A stretch of DNA of 19,228 bases from Nitrosotalea sp. (GCA_023252335.1 JAJPEA010000013.1:1-19228), one strand, 5' to 3'. Counted from the stretch's first letter, positions 1 through 7,250 are shown. Translations and numbers: made by a program. Notes: generated by a model not told the origin, from the letters alone.

Positions 1-94
1 TGGGGGAAGGACACATCTTGTTAGCCCAGTGATGGCAGCAGCAGCTGCAATACATGGACATTTTGTAGATGTAAGGGAATTGGATTTGAACTAG
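1..94 (+). CDS. leuC: 3-isopropylmalate dehydratase large subunit, C-terminal end only
   Basis: Partial gene cut by the window edge. Reading from base 2, the frame gives about 30 residues ending in HLVSPVMAAAAAIHGHFVDV and a TAG stop at 92-94. The LVSP-x-MAAAAAIHGHF(V/I)D ending is typical of LeuC/aconitase-family large subunits, which carry the [4Fe-4S] cluster and isomerise 2-isopropylmalate to 3-isopropylmalate in leucine synthesis. The small-subunit gene starts at the very next base after the stop, so the two are surely co-transcribed. Only the tail is visible, so the cluster-binding cysteines cannot be checked. Confidence 0.88.
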   Translation, partial: GGRTHLVSPVMAAAAAIHGHFVDVRELDLN

Positions 95-664
95 ATGCAA
101 CCATTCAAAAAGATAAAGAGCATAGCTACGCCACTTGACAAGGTAAATGTTGATACTGATCAAATAATTCCAAAACAATTTCTAAAACTAATCCAAAGAA
201 CTGGATTTGGCCAATACTTGTTTTACGATTGGAGATTTGAGAAAGATGTGCCAAAAAAAGATTTTGTTTTAAATGATCCTGTGTACAAAAATTCCAAGAT
301 CTTGCTTGCAAGAGATAACTTTGGTTGCGGTTCTAGCCGAGAGCATGCAGTGTGGGCCCTTGATGATTATGGCTTTAAGGTGATAATCTCTACATCATTT
401 GCTGATATATTTTACAATAATTGTTTCAAGAACGGAATTCTTCCAATCAAAGTATCAGATGATATCCTGCAAAAATTATTCTCAACAAAATCTGAAATTG
501 AGATAGATCTAGAGAGTCAATCCATTACAGTAGATGATGTACCAATTTCATTTCACATAGAACCACATTGGAAAAAAATTCTACTTGAGGGTCTTGATGA
601 TATTGCAGTGACCTTGCTACATGAAAACAAGATTCTAGCCTATGAGAGATCTCACAAAATCTAG
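95..664 (+). CDS. leuD: 3-isopropylmalate dehydratase small subunit LeuD
   Basis: This 189-aa protein is the swivel subunit of isopropylmalate isomerase and works with LeuC in leucine biosynthesis in the cytoplasm. Visible hallmarks are NVDTDQIIPKQFL (residues 18-30) and the substrate-binding loop DNFGCGSSREHAVWAL (about 74-89), both diagnostic of LeuD. The length is closer to the bacterial-type LeuD (about 190-200 aa) than to the short archaeal homoaconitase-type small subunits (about 165 aa). ATG at 95 abuts the leuC stop with no gap, so translation is probably coupled. The stop codon lies in a CTAG tetranucleotide shared with the stop of the convergent minus-strand gene. Confidence 0.95.
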   Translation: MQPFKKIKSIATPLDKVNVDTDQIIPKQFLKLIQRTGFGQYLFYDWRFEKDVPKKDFVLNDPVYKNSKILLARDNFGCGSSREHAVWALDDYGFKVIISTSFADIFYNNCFKNGILPIKVSDDILQKLFSTKSEIEIDLESQSITVDDVPISFHIEPHWKKILLEGLDDIAVTLLHENKILAYERSHKI

Positions 665-1392
665 CCCAATTTCTTTATTATTGAATTGACCAGTTCTTTG
701 TTTCTCTCAACACGTGTGGGTGAATCAATGTCCAACCACTGGATTTTTCCTATGTCATATGCAGCAATTTTTCCTCTCTTGGATAGTGGTTGTAAAATAT
801 CATAAGAGAGATTCAAATCTTTTTTTCGTTGTCTTTTGGTCTTGATCGTATTGATTATCCTAGAGTCTATGATGTATATCCCAAGACACTCTGCCATCTG
901 TAATTCAATTGTAGGTTTTTCCTTGAATTCATGAATTATTCCGTTTTTAACTATGGCAAATCCTGTCTCTTCTTTTCTATATCTTCTCACAGCTATTGTT
1001 GCATGCGTCTTGGAATCTTTGTGAAATTGATACATTTTGTCTATGTCAACTGGACACAGGTTGTCCACAAACCACAGGAGAAACTCTTTGCTTTTACCAA
1101 GCGATGTTTTTAGGTGAACAAGATCTCCTCCTGTTCCACTCTGCGAATCTTGTGTAAATTTTATAGGTTTTTTAAACAAAGTATGGTTCTCAAAGTATTT
1201 CTCTATCTGTTTTCCAATGCCTGAAAAATTACCTAGTATGATTATTTCATCAACGATATCAAACTTGGACAAATACTTGGCAATGTAATAAACAAGTGGT
1301 CTTCCATTGACTGGAATCATTGCTTTTGGAATGTAATCTGTAAATGGCCGTCCGCGTGTTCCGCGGCCTCCTGCCAAGATTACAGCTTTCAA
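661..1392 (-). CDS. NDP-sugar pyrophosphorylase family nucleotidyltransferase
   Basis: A 243-aa sugar-1-phosphate nucleotidyltransferase-like protein that would join a nucleoside triphosphate and a sugar phosphate to give an NDP-sugar. The N-terminal signature AGGRGTRGRPFTDYIPKAMI (7-26) matches GGxGTRLxPxT...PKxxxP of the family, with Gly14 where Leu is usual. Asp110 in FVDN and Asp221/Asp223 in WLDIDSP are the likely metal ligands; the usual Gly before Asp110 is Val. No C-terminal left-handed beta-helix is present, so this is a stand-alone catalytic domain. It starts with TTG (no nearby ATG) 2 bp after the rps9 stop, so it is probably the last gene of the rpoD-rps9 operon, an unexpected partner for ribosomal genes. 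The sugar and nucleotide cannot be told from sequence. Confidence 0.88.
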   Translation of the reverse strand: MKAVILAGGRGTRGRPFTDYIPKAMIPVNGRPLVYYIAKYLSKFDIVDEIIILGNFSGIGKQIEKYFENHTLFKKPIKFTQDSQSGTGGDLVHLKTSLGKSKEFLLWFVDNLCPVDIDKMYQFHKDSKTHATIAVRRYRKEETGFAIVKNGIIHEFKEKPTIELQMAECLGIYIIDSRIINTIKTKRQRKKDLNLSYDILQPLSKRGKIAAYDIGKIQWLDIDSPTRVERNKELVNSIIKKLG

Positions 1393-1394
1393 AT

Positions 1395-1838
1395 CTATCT
1401 ATATGATTTCTGTTTTCTTCTTCTAGCACCAGGGCCGCCAAATTTCTTTGGTTCCTTTCTTCTGTCATCTCCGCTTAACAAGTGCTTGTCAAACTCACTC
1501 AATCGTTTTCTAAGATCTTCTCTTACTGTTCTTGTGAGTGGATGATCTTTTGGTTCCTTTCTGGATTTTGTCCAACCTGTCATGGCTCTTGAAATTGCAA
1601 TTGCACTTGCATAAGATTGTCCTACAAAACCTCCGCCCCTGACTTTGACTGAGAGATCAATTTTGTTTCGTAGTTCTCCTGCAACCTCTAATGGGCCAAG
1701 CATGATTTCACGTGCTACTTCTTGTTGAACCATTTCTACTGGAATATTGTTAATTCTTACACGACCTACTCCCTTTGTGATGTATGCGTGTGCACGTGCT
1801 GTCTTTCTAGATGCATAATAGCTTTCTAATTTCACCAT
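1395..1838 (-). CDS. rps9: 30S ribosomal protein S9 (uS9)
   Basis: The small-subunit protein uS9 reaches the P-site tRNA with its basic tail. The core YYASRKTARAHAYITKGVGR, the glycine-rich VRGGGFVGQ segment, AIAISRAMTG, and the C-terminal GGPGARRRKQKSYR are family hallmarks. I prefer the ATG at 1836-1838 (147 aa): it overlaps the rpl13 stop as TAATG and has GGTGG about 8-10 nt upstream. A GTG at 1848-1850 would add MARI in front. In other archaea rps9 follows rpl13 exactly as here; rpoN, often next in that operon, is absent and a nucleotidyltransferase gene takes its place. Confidence 0.96.
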   Translation of the reverse strand: MVKLESYYASRKTARAHAYITKGVGRVRINNIPVEMVQQEVAREIMLGPLEVAGELRNKIDLSVKVRGGGFVGQSYASAIAISRAMTGWTKSRKEPKDHPLTRTVREDLRKRLSEFDKHLLSGDDRRKEPKKFGGPGARRRKQKSYR

Positions 1839-2323
1839 TATTCGTGCCACCCAACCATTTTGCCTAATTCTCCTAGAGTTGTATAATATGGAGAAGGTCT
1901 TTTAATTTTAGCATCATCAAACTGTGTTGTTTTCTTTGATCTTAATTCATTTGGTACGCCAAGGTAAGCTCTTAATCTTTTCAGTGCTGTTTGACCAGAT
2001 GGTTTGTTCTTTGGCAACATTCCTCGTACCATTCTGCTTATGATGGTGTCTGGTCTGCGAGGGTGGAATGGACCAAACTTGGGATTATTGATACTTCCAA
2101 TTTCCAAGAACTTTCTATACTGTTCTATGATCATTTTTCTATCTCCTGAAATCATGATGTTTTCTGCATTGACAATTGATACTCTGTTTCCTTTTATGAG
2201 CAGTTTTGCGACATGGGAACAAAGTCTACCTGCTATCATGTTTGTTCCATCAACTATGATTGTCTGTGATGATACCACAACTTTTTTTTCTGCTGATTTT
2301 ACTTCGGTAACTTGTTTAACCAA
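1838..2323 (-). CDS. rpl13: 50S ribosomal protein L13 (uL13)
   Basis: The 161-aa large-subunit protein uL13. The family core begins near residue 22 with IIVDGTNMIAGRLCSHVAKL, followed by VNAENIMISGD, GPFHPRRPDTIISRMVRGML and LRAYLGVP. The first 20 or so residues (rich in Lys and Val) are an extension before the canonical start of the fold. The start is a TTG at 2321-2323 overlapping the rpl18e stop by 8 bp; a shorter form starting at another codon cannot be excluded. The 3' end shares one base with the rps9 ATG (TAATG), so translation of the two is coupled. Confidence 0.95.
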   Translation of the reverse strand: MVKQVTEVKSAEKKVVVSSQTIIVDGTNMIAGRLCSHVAKLLIKGNRVSIVNAENIMISGDRKMIIEQYRKFLEIGSINNPKFGPFHPRRPDTIISRMVRGMLPKNKPSGQTALKRLRAYLGVPNELRSKKTTQFDDAKIKRPSPYYTTLGELGKMVGWHE

Positions 2324-2663
2324 TTATTTTTACTCCCTTTCCAGTTGGGTGATCTTTGATAATCTGAGATATGTCCGATATTTTTCCGCCTGACTGTGTT
2401 ATTTTTTTTGCACCTGTAGTTGATATTGAAAATGAACATAATGTTATTTTATGCGAAAGATTTCCAGTTCCTAGAATTTTACCTGGAACTACTACTATAT
2501 CGTTATCTGATACCAATTTGTCCAGTTGACCCAAATTCATTATTCTCTTTGCTCTGGTTGGTTTTGAGGCAAGATCTGCTAATCTTTCCCATATGGGGGC
2601 ATTGTTTTTCTTGGAAGCACCACGCAAGGTCTTTACCATTTGAATAACAATCTGATTAGTCAT
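2316..2663 (-). CDS. rpl18e: 50S ribosomal protein L18e (eL18)
   Basis: The 115-aa archaeal/eukaryotic large-subunit protein eL18, related in fold to uL15. It shows the LADLASKPTRAKRIMNLGQL block, VVVPGKILGTGNLSH, and a final sheet around ISDIIKDHPTGKGVKI-like residues (94-114). ATG at 2661-2663 with a second in-frame Met at residue 9. It overlaps rpl13 by 8 bp. The rpoD-rpl18e-rpl13-rps9 order is the conserved archaeal order. A TATA-like element sits just upstream, inside the 40-bp gap to rpoD, so it may also be transcribed separately from rpoD. Confidence 0.95.
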   Translation of the reverse strand: MTNQIVIQMVKTLRGASKKNNAPIWERLADLASKPTRAKRIMNLGQLDKLVSDNDIVVVPGKILGTGNLSHKITLCSFSISTTGAKKITQSGGKISDISQIIKDHPTGKGVKIIG

Positions 2664-2688
2664 GTGTAATAATGCCCACTTTTACCCA

Positions 2689-2696
2689 AATATAAT
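2689..2696 (-). promoter_or_regulatory. TATA-like box for rpl18e
   Basis: On the minus strand this reads ATTATATT, centred about 29 nt before the rpl18e ATG. That distance fits initiation at or a few bases before the start codon, as in leaderless archaeal mRNAs. It lies in the 40-bp gap after rpoD and may allow ribosomal genes to be transcribed apart from rpoD. Confidence 0.5.
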
Positions 2697-2703
2697 AGAT
2701 TCT

Positions 2704-3339
2704 TCACTCGAGTGTGGCTACGTTCTTTTGGAATTCGCCTAGTCTTTTTTCGAGTTCGTCAATTGATGCACGTAGGACTTCTTTTGGAGTCAAGCTACCT
2801 GTTGTTTCTATAGTCAAAATGTGTTCTTCAGGATTATTTGTAGATGTAAGGGCTGAAACTGTAGCAGAATTCCATTTGGCATGATCGCTACCTCTACCTA
2901 GTCTTGCATATGCCTCTACTTTTAATTTCTGATTAGGAGCTAACGCAACAATTGGAATGTTGGGACTGACTGGCTTGACAACTTCGTCTTCTGAACTAAC
3001 TTCAGATGATGTGATAGTGCGGGTTGTATCTGAATTACCTGAATCTAGCATGAGCAATACTCTGCATCGACTACAGCCAAGTTCACTGTGGCAGTCACAT
3101 GCTGATGGTTCTACAAATCTTTCAAGATCTGTTCTCAGTGGCATCATTGCAAGTCTGTGAGCTACTCCCTCGTCGGGTAAAACTGAGGAATTTTCAATAA
3201 TTATGACGTCATCAACAGAAAATGTAGGAATTCCTGCAAGGCAAATTCGTCTTAGTGCGTTAGCGTATTGAACAGGTATGCCTTTTAGCTTTACAACCAT
3301 AGTGTTACCACTTTCTTGCACAATCTCTAAAGAAGTCAA
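2704..3339 (-). CDS. rpoD: DNA-directed RNA polymerase subunit D (Rpo3)
   Basis: The archaeal counterpart of Rpb3/alpha, a 211-aa platform subunit that assembles with RpoL, N and P and nucleates the polymerase. The dimerisation-domain hallmark YANALRRICLAGIPTFSVDD (25-44) and RLAMMPLRTD (62-71) are clear. Between them and the rest is a single metal-binding knuckle with Cys81, Cys83, Cys89 and Cys92 (C-x-C-x5-C-x2-C), close to the zinc knuckle of yeast Rpb3. The second cysteine set of [4Fe-4S]-containing D subunits is not seen. The start is TTG at 3337-3339; the next in-frame ATG is residue 14, which would cut the first strand. The divergent neighbour is the SBDS gene. Confidence 0.95.
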   Translation of the reverse strand: MTSLEIVQESGNTMVVKLKGIPVQYANALRRICLAGIPTFSVDDVIIIENSSVLPDEGVAHRLAMMPLRTDLERFVEPSACDCHSELGCSRCRVLLMLDSGNSDTTRTITSSEVSSEDEVVKPVSPNIPIVALAPNQKLKVEAYARLGRGSDHAKWNSATVSALTSTNNPEEHILTIETTGSLTPKEVLRASIDELEKRLGEFQKNVATLE

Positions 3340-3366
3340 ATCTTACGAAAAAGGACTGAAATTCCA

Positions 3367-3374
3367 AATAAAAA
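3367..3374 (-). promoter_or_regulatory. TATA-like box for rpoD operon
   Basis: The minus strand reads TTTTTATT, centred about 31 nt before the TTG start of rpoD, which suggests a leader of only a few bases. It lies in the 113-bp divergent gap shared with the SBDS operon. Confidence 0.5.
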
Positions 3375-3388
3375 TCTAGCGAGTTTTT

Positions 3389-3402
3389 CTTTATAGATAA
3401 AG
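3389..3402. promoter_or_regulatory. Perfect 6-2-6 palindrome with embedded TATA in the rpoD/SBDS divergent gap
   Basis: CTTTAT-AG-ATAAAG is a perfect inverted repeat with a two-base centre. It contains TTATAG and could be the TATA region of the SBDS-exosome operon, with initiation near 3418 and a leader of about 35 nt, or an operator. An AT-rich palindrome of this size can occur by chance. Confidence 0.35.
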
Positions 3403-3452
3403 GCACTATCATAAACCCGAAAACTTGACAGTATCTAGATAAATACCGAGGC

Positions 3453-4157
3453 ATGATTACCTCAATTGTGGATACCAAGGTAACAATTGTCAGATTTGCA
3501 GTAGAAGGCGAAAAATTTGAGATACTGGTAAAACCCGATCCTGCCCTGGAGTTCAAGTTAGGCAAACGCAAGGACATTTCGGGTGTCTTGATCTCAGAGG
3601 AAATTTACTCTGATTCCAATAAAGGCACTAGGGCATCTACTGAGAAACTAATGAAGGCATTCAAAACCACTGATGCAACTGCAGTTGCAACTATAATGCT
3701 TCAAAAAGGAGATCTGAATCTTACAACCGACCAACGAAGAAAGATGGTCTCTGAAAAACGTAAACAGATAGTGGATTTTATCTCAAAAACCTATGTTGAT
3801 CCACGATCACATCTGCCGCATCCACCACTTCGAATAGAACAAGCTATGGATGATGCAAGGGTGTCAGTAGATCCTTTCAAAAATACTGATGAGCAAATAA
3901 AAGAAATAATTGAACAGCTTCGCTCCATAATTCCATTAAAATCTGAAAACATGCTTCTTGAAATTCTGGTACCTGCACAATTTGCAGCTCAATCTTATTC
4001 TGTGTTAAAGTCATTTGGAACTTTGAAAAAAGAAGAATGGCAAGCAAACGGCTCACTCAAAGTAATACTAGATATACCGGCGGCGGCAAGGGCAAATGTA
4101 ATGGATAGGTTAGGCTCTGTATCAAAAGGTACTGCTTCTATTGAGGTTGCGAAATGA
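3453..4157 (+). CDS. sbds: Ribosome maturation protein SBDS (Sdo1 homologue)
   Basis: A 234-aa SBDS family protein, which helps release the anti-association factor aIF6 from new large subunits. Three domains can be seen: an N-terminal FYSH domain (1 to about 85, with RFAVEGEKFEILVKP and DISGVLISEEIYSDSNKG), a central helical domain (about 90-160, DQRRKMVSEKRKQIVDFISK and the HLPHPPLRIEQAM motif), and a ferredoxin-like C-terminal domain (about 165-234). The length matches archaeal homologues. ATG at 3453 has GAGG only one base upstream. The end overlaps rrp4 as ATGA, so translation is coupled. It is the first gene of the exosome superoperon, its usual archaeal location. Confidence 0.96.
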   Translation: MITSIVDTKVTIVRFAVEGEKFEILVKPDPALEFKLGKRKDISGVLISEEIYSDSNKGTRASTEKLMKAFKTTDATAVATIMLQKGDLNLTTDQRRKMVSEKRKQIVDFISKTYVDPRSHLPHPPLRIEQAMDDARVSVDPFKNTDEQIKEIIEQLRSIIPLKSENMLLEILVPAQFAAQSYSVLKSFGTLKKEEWQANGSLKVILDIPAAARANVMDRLGSVSKGTASIEVAK

Positions 4158-4858
4158 TGGATGTAAAAAGAAGATACGTTATTCCAGGCGATGTAATAGC
4201 AACTGGGCCTCTACGACCTGAACAAAATGTATACCAAGATGGAGAGAGAATGATTTCAACATGTGTTGGTATATCTGAAATTTTTGAAAATTCTGTTAAA
4301 GTAATTCCTCTCACTGGGGGCTACATGCCCAAGGCAAATGACTTGGTCATTGGCAAAGTAATTGGAACCTCGCCACTTTCTTGGGAATTTGACATAAATT
4401 CATGTTTTGTTGGATTTTTGCCTGCTCAAGATGTTTTTGGTAGAGATTATTCTCCTACAAAGGATGAACTAAGACAAAGACTCGATATTGGTGATTTGGT
4501 TGCAACTAGAATTGCTAATTTTGATAGATCAAGAGATCCTCTTCTTACAGTACAAGACAGAGATCTTGGAAAAATTGATTCAGGCGAACTAGTTACTATA
4601 TCTCCAAGTAAAGTGCCCAGACTGATCGGTAAAAGAGGTTCTATGATTCAAACAATAGAGATGGCTACTAAAGCAATTATAACAATAGGTCAAAACGGAT
4701 GGATAGTAATATCGTGCGAAGATTCCGAGGGATTATTAAAGGCAGTAGAAGCAGTGAAAATGATCGATGCCCTCGCGCATACGCCGAACTTGACTGAAAG
4801 AGTCAAATCTATGCTTGGGGTACCCGATGGTGAAAACAATGACACAATTAATGACTGA
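4154..4858 (+). CDS. rrp4: Exosome complex RNA-binding subunit Rrp4
   Basis: The cap subunit of the archaeal RNA exosome, which feeds RNA to the Rrp41-Rrp42 ring. In 234 aa it shows an N-terminal domain (RRYVIPGDVIATGP at 6-19), an S1 domain (about 62-135, ending in DPLLTVQDRDLGK) and a KH domain (about 145-210) with the LIGKRGSMI loop (157-165). The start overlaps the SBDS stop; ATG at 4154 is followed directly by a second ATG at 4157. The C-terminal tail is acidic and polar and overlaps the start of rrp41. Csl4, the alternative cap protein, is not in this window. Confidence 0.96.
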   Translation: MMDVKRRYVIPGDVIATGPLRPEQNVYQDGERMISTCVGISEIFENSVKVIPLTGGYMPKANDLVIGKVIGTSPLSWEFDINSCFVGFLPAQDVFGRDYSPTKDELRQRLDIGDLVATRIANFDRSRDPLLTVQDRDLGKIDSGELVTISPSKVPRLIGKRGSMIQTIEMATKAIITIGQNGWIVISCEDSEGLLKAVEAVKMIDALAHTPNLTERVKSMLGVPDGENNDTIND

Positions 4859-5555
4859 AGATGGAATTAGATGTGATGGACGGAGATTAGACGAGCTTAG
4901 AAATATCTCTATTAAAGTTGGAGTACTAAAAAATGCAGATGGCTCGGCATATATTGAATTTGGAAAGAACAAGATTTTAGCTGGAGTCTTTGGTCCAAGA
5001 GATGTACATCCAAAACATATGGCAAATCCAGATTCTGGAATTCTTAGATGTAGATATCACATGTCTCCTTTCTCTGTAACTGAAAGAAAGAATCCTGCTC
5101 CATCAAGAAGAGAAATTGAGATCTCCAAAGTTATCAAGGAAGCATTACAACCTGCTGTAATACTAAAAGACTATCCACGAACTGTAATCGACGTATTCAT
5201 TGAAGTTCTTCAAGCAGATGGTGGTTCAAGATGTGCTGCACTTGATGCAGCAGCAGTTGCTCTTGCAGATGCAGGAATACCAATGCGTGATTTGGTATCT
5301 GCTTGTGCTGCAGGAAAAGTTGCAGATAGAATAGTCTTGGATGTAAACAACGAAGAAGACCAGGAAGGCCAGGCAGACATGCCAGTTGCATTGATGCCAA
5401 ATATGGGAAAAATTACACTTTTACAGCTTGATGGTATGCTAAAACCAGAGGAATTCAAGACCTGTATGCAAACTGCTCTAGTAGGTTGCAAACGCGTTTA
5501 TGAAGTCCAGCGAAAAGCATTAATGGAAAAATACTTTCAAAACGGTGAGCAATAA
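4839..5555 (+). CDS. rrp41: Exosome complex catalytic exoribonuclease Rrp41
   Basis: The phosphorolytic RNase PH-type subunit of the exosome, degrading RNA 3' to 5' with phosphate. The family start GIRCDGRRLDELR, the phosphate-binding segment ADGGSRCAALDA and the acidic pair EDQEGQADMPVALMP (Asp174 and Asp180 from this start) are present, so it should be active. I chose ATG 4839 (238 aa): GGTGA lies 5 nt upstream and the gene overlaps the rrp4 end by 20 bp. Other in-frame starts are ATG 4827, ATG 4851 and a longer frame from 4815. Pairs with Rrp42 in a hexameric ring. Confidence 0.96.
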   Translation: MTQLMTEDGIRCDGRRLDELRNISIKVGVLKNADGSAYIEFGKNKILAGVFGPRDVHPKHMANPDSGILRCRYHMSPFSVTERKNPAPSRREIEISKVIKEALQPAVILKDYPRTVIDVFIEVLQADGGSRCAALDAAAVALADAGIPMRDLVSACAAGKVADRIVLDVNNEEDQEGQADMPVALMPNMGKITLLQLDGMLKPEEFKTCMQTALVGCKRVYEVQRKALMEKYFQNGEQ

Positions 5556-5557
5556 AA

Positions 5558-6361
5558 TTGAATTCTCTAATACTAGATCAACTAAAACGAGATAAAATAC
5601 TTGATCTGCTCAAGACTGGAAAAAGAATTGATGGTAGATCACTTGATGAGCAAAGACCATTAATTATTGAAACAGGGGTTATTCCAAAGGCAAATGGTTC
5701 TGCTAGAGTAAAACTAGGTGATACTGAAATTATCACTGGTGTAAAAATACAACCTGATAAACCATTTCCAGACCTTGGAGACAAGGGAATTCTAATCTGT
5801 ACTGCAGAGATTTTACCATTGGCAGATCCAAACGCAGAGCCTGGACCACCAAATGAAGAAGTCATAGAACTTGCGCGAGTTGTTGATAGGGGAATACGAG
5901 AGACTGAAATGATCGATCTGCACCAACTAGTTCTAATTGAAGATAAATCTGTTATTGGAATGTTCATTGACAGCAGCGTGATAGACTCTGGCGGAAATCT
6001 ATTTGATGCATGCTCTTATGCATCTGTAGCCGGCATTCTCTCTTGCACTGTACCAAAATATGAAATAAAAGACGAGGCACCTGTTCTAGTCGAAGGGGTA
6101 ACATCCAAGCCTCCGATCAAGACACTACCTGTATCTGTTACAATGGCAAGAATTGGTGACCACATTGTTGTTGATCCTACAAAAGATGAGGAATCTTGTA
6201 TGGATGCAAGAATTACAATTACAACAAATTCTGATGGCAACATCTGTGCTGTACAAAAAGGAGGAAGTGATGGATTTACTGCTGAACAACTCTTGGAATG
6301 CTCTGAAATGGCGCTTGCTGTAGGAAGAAAAATAAGGAAGCAATTTGAGAAGTTGATGTAG
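5558..6361 (+). CDS. rrp42: Exosome complex subunit Rrp42 (non-catalytic RNase PH fold)
   Basis: A 267-aa RNase PH-like subunit that forms the exosome ring with Rrp41. The GKRIDGRSLDEQRPL start, NGSARVKLGDTEIITGVK, the PNEEVIELARVVDRGIRE helix and VVDPTKDEESCMDARITI match Rrp42. The acidic residues at the Rrp41 catalytic position are replaced by the Rrp42-type DEE segment, so it contributes RNA binding rather than catalysis. The start is TTG at 5558, two bases after the rrp41 stop, with GGTGA at 5544-5548 inside the end of rrp41. No ATG occurs in frame until far inside the fold, so the TTG start is firm. rpl37Ae follows after 2 bp. Confidence 0.96.
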   Translation: MNSLILDQLKRDKILDLLKTGKRIDGRSLDEQRPLIIETGVIPKANGSARVKLGDTEIITGVKIQPDKPFPDLGDKGILICTAEILPLADPNAEPGPPNEEVIELARVVDRGIRETEMIDLHQLVLIEDKSVIGMFIDSSVIDSGGNLFDACSYASVAGILSCTVPKYEIKDEAPVLVEGVTSKPPIKTLPVSVTMARIGDHIVVDPTKDEESCMDARITITTNSDGNICAVQKGGSDGFTAEQLLECSEMALAVGRKIRKQFEKLM

Positions 6362-6363
6362 AA

Positions 6364-6579
6364 ATGGTAAAAAGTAAAACTGCTTCACTCAAAGGCCTTG
6401 GTCAAAAGTATGGTCTCAAACCAAGAAAAAAATACACCTCAGTGCACAGACAATTAAAAGCACAGAGAAAATGTCCACAATGTGGCTCTGAGAGATTTGG
6501 AAGAGAAGCAGTAGGAATATGGGCATGTAAAAAATGCAATTTCAAAGTAGCTGGCTTGGCATACGATGTCAAACTATAA
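6364..6579 (+). CDS. rpl37ae: 50S ribosomal protein L37Ae (eL43)
   Basis: The 71-aa zinc-ribbon ribosomal protein eL43. Cys37-x2-Cys40 and Cys55-x2-Cys58 form the zinc site, flanked by GLGQKYGLKPRKKY at the front and IWACKKCNFKVAGLAYD behind, all typical. It starts 2 bp after rrp42 and overlaps the next gene by 14 bp. Its place after rrp42 is conserved among archaea. The RNA polymerase P subunit (another small zinc ribbon), often next in this operon, is not present here. Confidence 0.95.
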   Translation: MVKSKTASLKGLGQKYGLKPRKKYTSVHRQLKAQRKCPQCGSERFGREAVGIWACKKCNFKVAGLAYDVKL

Positions 6580-6808
6580 TGCCAAAATAGAAATTTCTGC
6601 AGGAAAAAAAACGAAATCAATTTTTCATTCTATTGAAACTGATAACAAATTCTATGATGAAAATCCTACGAAAACAAATTTTTCATTTGATAAAAAAATC
6701 ATAATCACAATTGATGCACAAGAAATTTCACATCTTCGTGCAAATCTGAATTCTACATTAAGACTTGTACAGACAAGTAATGATTCAATCGAAGCGGTAG
6801 GGTTATAA
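6566..6808 (+). CDS. pcc1: KEOPS complex subunit Pcc1
   Basis: An 80-aa protein of the Pcc1 family, the dimerising subunit of KEOPS that supports Kae1 in making the universal t6A modification of tRNA. The C-terminal half, IITIDAQEISHLRANLNSTLRL (44-65, read in two overlapping parts IITIDAQEISHL and RANLNSTLRLVQ), carries the family pattern of a strand ending in an acidic turn followed by the helix LRA-x-LNS-x-LR. The first half is more divergent. ATG at 6566 overlaps rpl37Ae by 14 bp in another frame. Assignment rests on the helix motif, length and the common archaeal placement between exosome/eL43 and prefoldin genes. Confidence 0.85.
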   Translation: MSNYNAKIEISAGKKTKSIFHSIETDNKFYDENPTKTNFSFDKKIIITIDAQEISHLRANLNSTLRLVQTSNDSIEAVGL

Positions 6809-6809
6809 G
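6802..6809 (+). promoter_or_regulatory. TATA-like box for pfdB inside the end of pcc1
   Basis: GTTATAAG spans the pcc1 stop codon and is centred about 27 nt before the pfdB ATG. It may give an internal, leaderless start for prefoldin within the superoperon. Confidence 0.45.
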
Positions 6810-6831
6810 CAAAATAGAAGGTCAGCCATTC

Positions 6832-7227
6832 ATGTCATCAGGCGAACAACAAATTCCTCCATGGTTGCAAGAACAAGTAGGCCGAATGCAACAATTGCAA
6901 CAAAATCTCCAGTCTATTATGATGCAGAAACAACACCTTGAATCAGAACACTTGGAAACTGAACGTGCACTAGAGGTTCTACAAAAAACAAATGATGATG
7001 ATATAGTTTACAGGACAGCAGGATCAATTCTTGTCAAATCTACCAAGACTGTATTGATTTCAGAATTGGAAGAAAAAAAAGAGCTTGCAAATACTAGACT
7101 AACAGTTTTGTCTAAGCAAGAATCTAGAATTAAAGAAAACCTCAAAGAAGCTGAAGCCAAGATACGCGAAATGCTCAGAGGGCCTGCTCCGCCATCAGGA
7201 CAACCAAAGACAGATACTCCTAAATAA
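6832..7227 (+). CDS. pfdB: Prefoldin subunit beta
   Basis: A 131-aa prefoldin beta subunit, part of the hexameric jellyfish-shaped chaperone that hands unfolded proteins to the thermosome. Two long amphipathic helices (about 8-48, Gln-rich, and 76-113, Lys/Glu-rich) flank a central hairpin with the typical YRTAGSILVKST segment (56-67). The tail (114-131) is Pro/Gly-rich and probably flexible. ATG 6832 has GAAGGTC about 10 nt upstream and a TATA-like box 27 nt upstream. The pcc1-pfdB adjacency is common in archaea. Confidence 0.93.
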   Translation: MSSGEQQIPPWLQEQVGRMQQLQQNLQSIMMQKQHLESEHLETERALEVLQKTNDDDIVYRTAGSILVKSTKTVLISELEEKKELANTRLTVLSKQESRIKENLKEAEAKIREMLRGPAPPSGQPKTDTPK

Positions 7228-7230
7228 ATA
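7221..7230 (+). promoter_or_regulatory. TATA-like box for the XPF-type nuclease gene
   Basis: The AT-rich TAAATAAATA overlaps the pfdB stop and is centred about 25 nt before the TTG at 7251, the right spacing for a leaderless transcript beginning at that TTG. Confidence 0.4.
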
Positions 7231-7250
7231 ATTTACAGAAACATACTGGT

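Noticed and set aside
126..311. Minus-strand and other alternative frames overlapping leuD, rrp41, rrp42, nadK and the glycosyltransferase
   Set aside because: All are antisense or out of frame to genes with clear family motifs and show no coherent protein features of their own.
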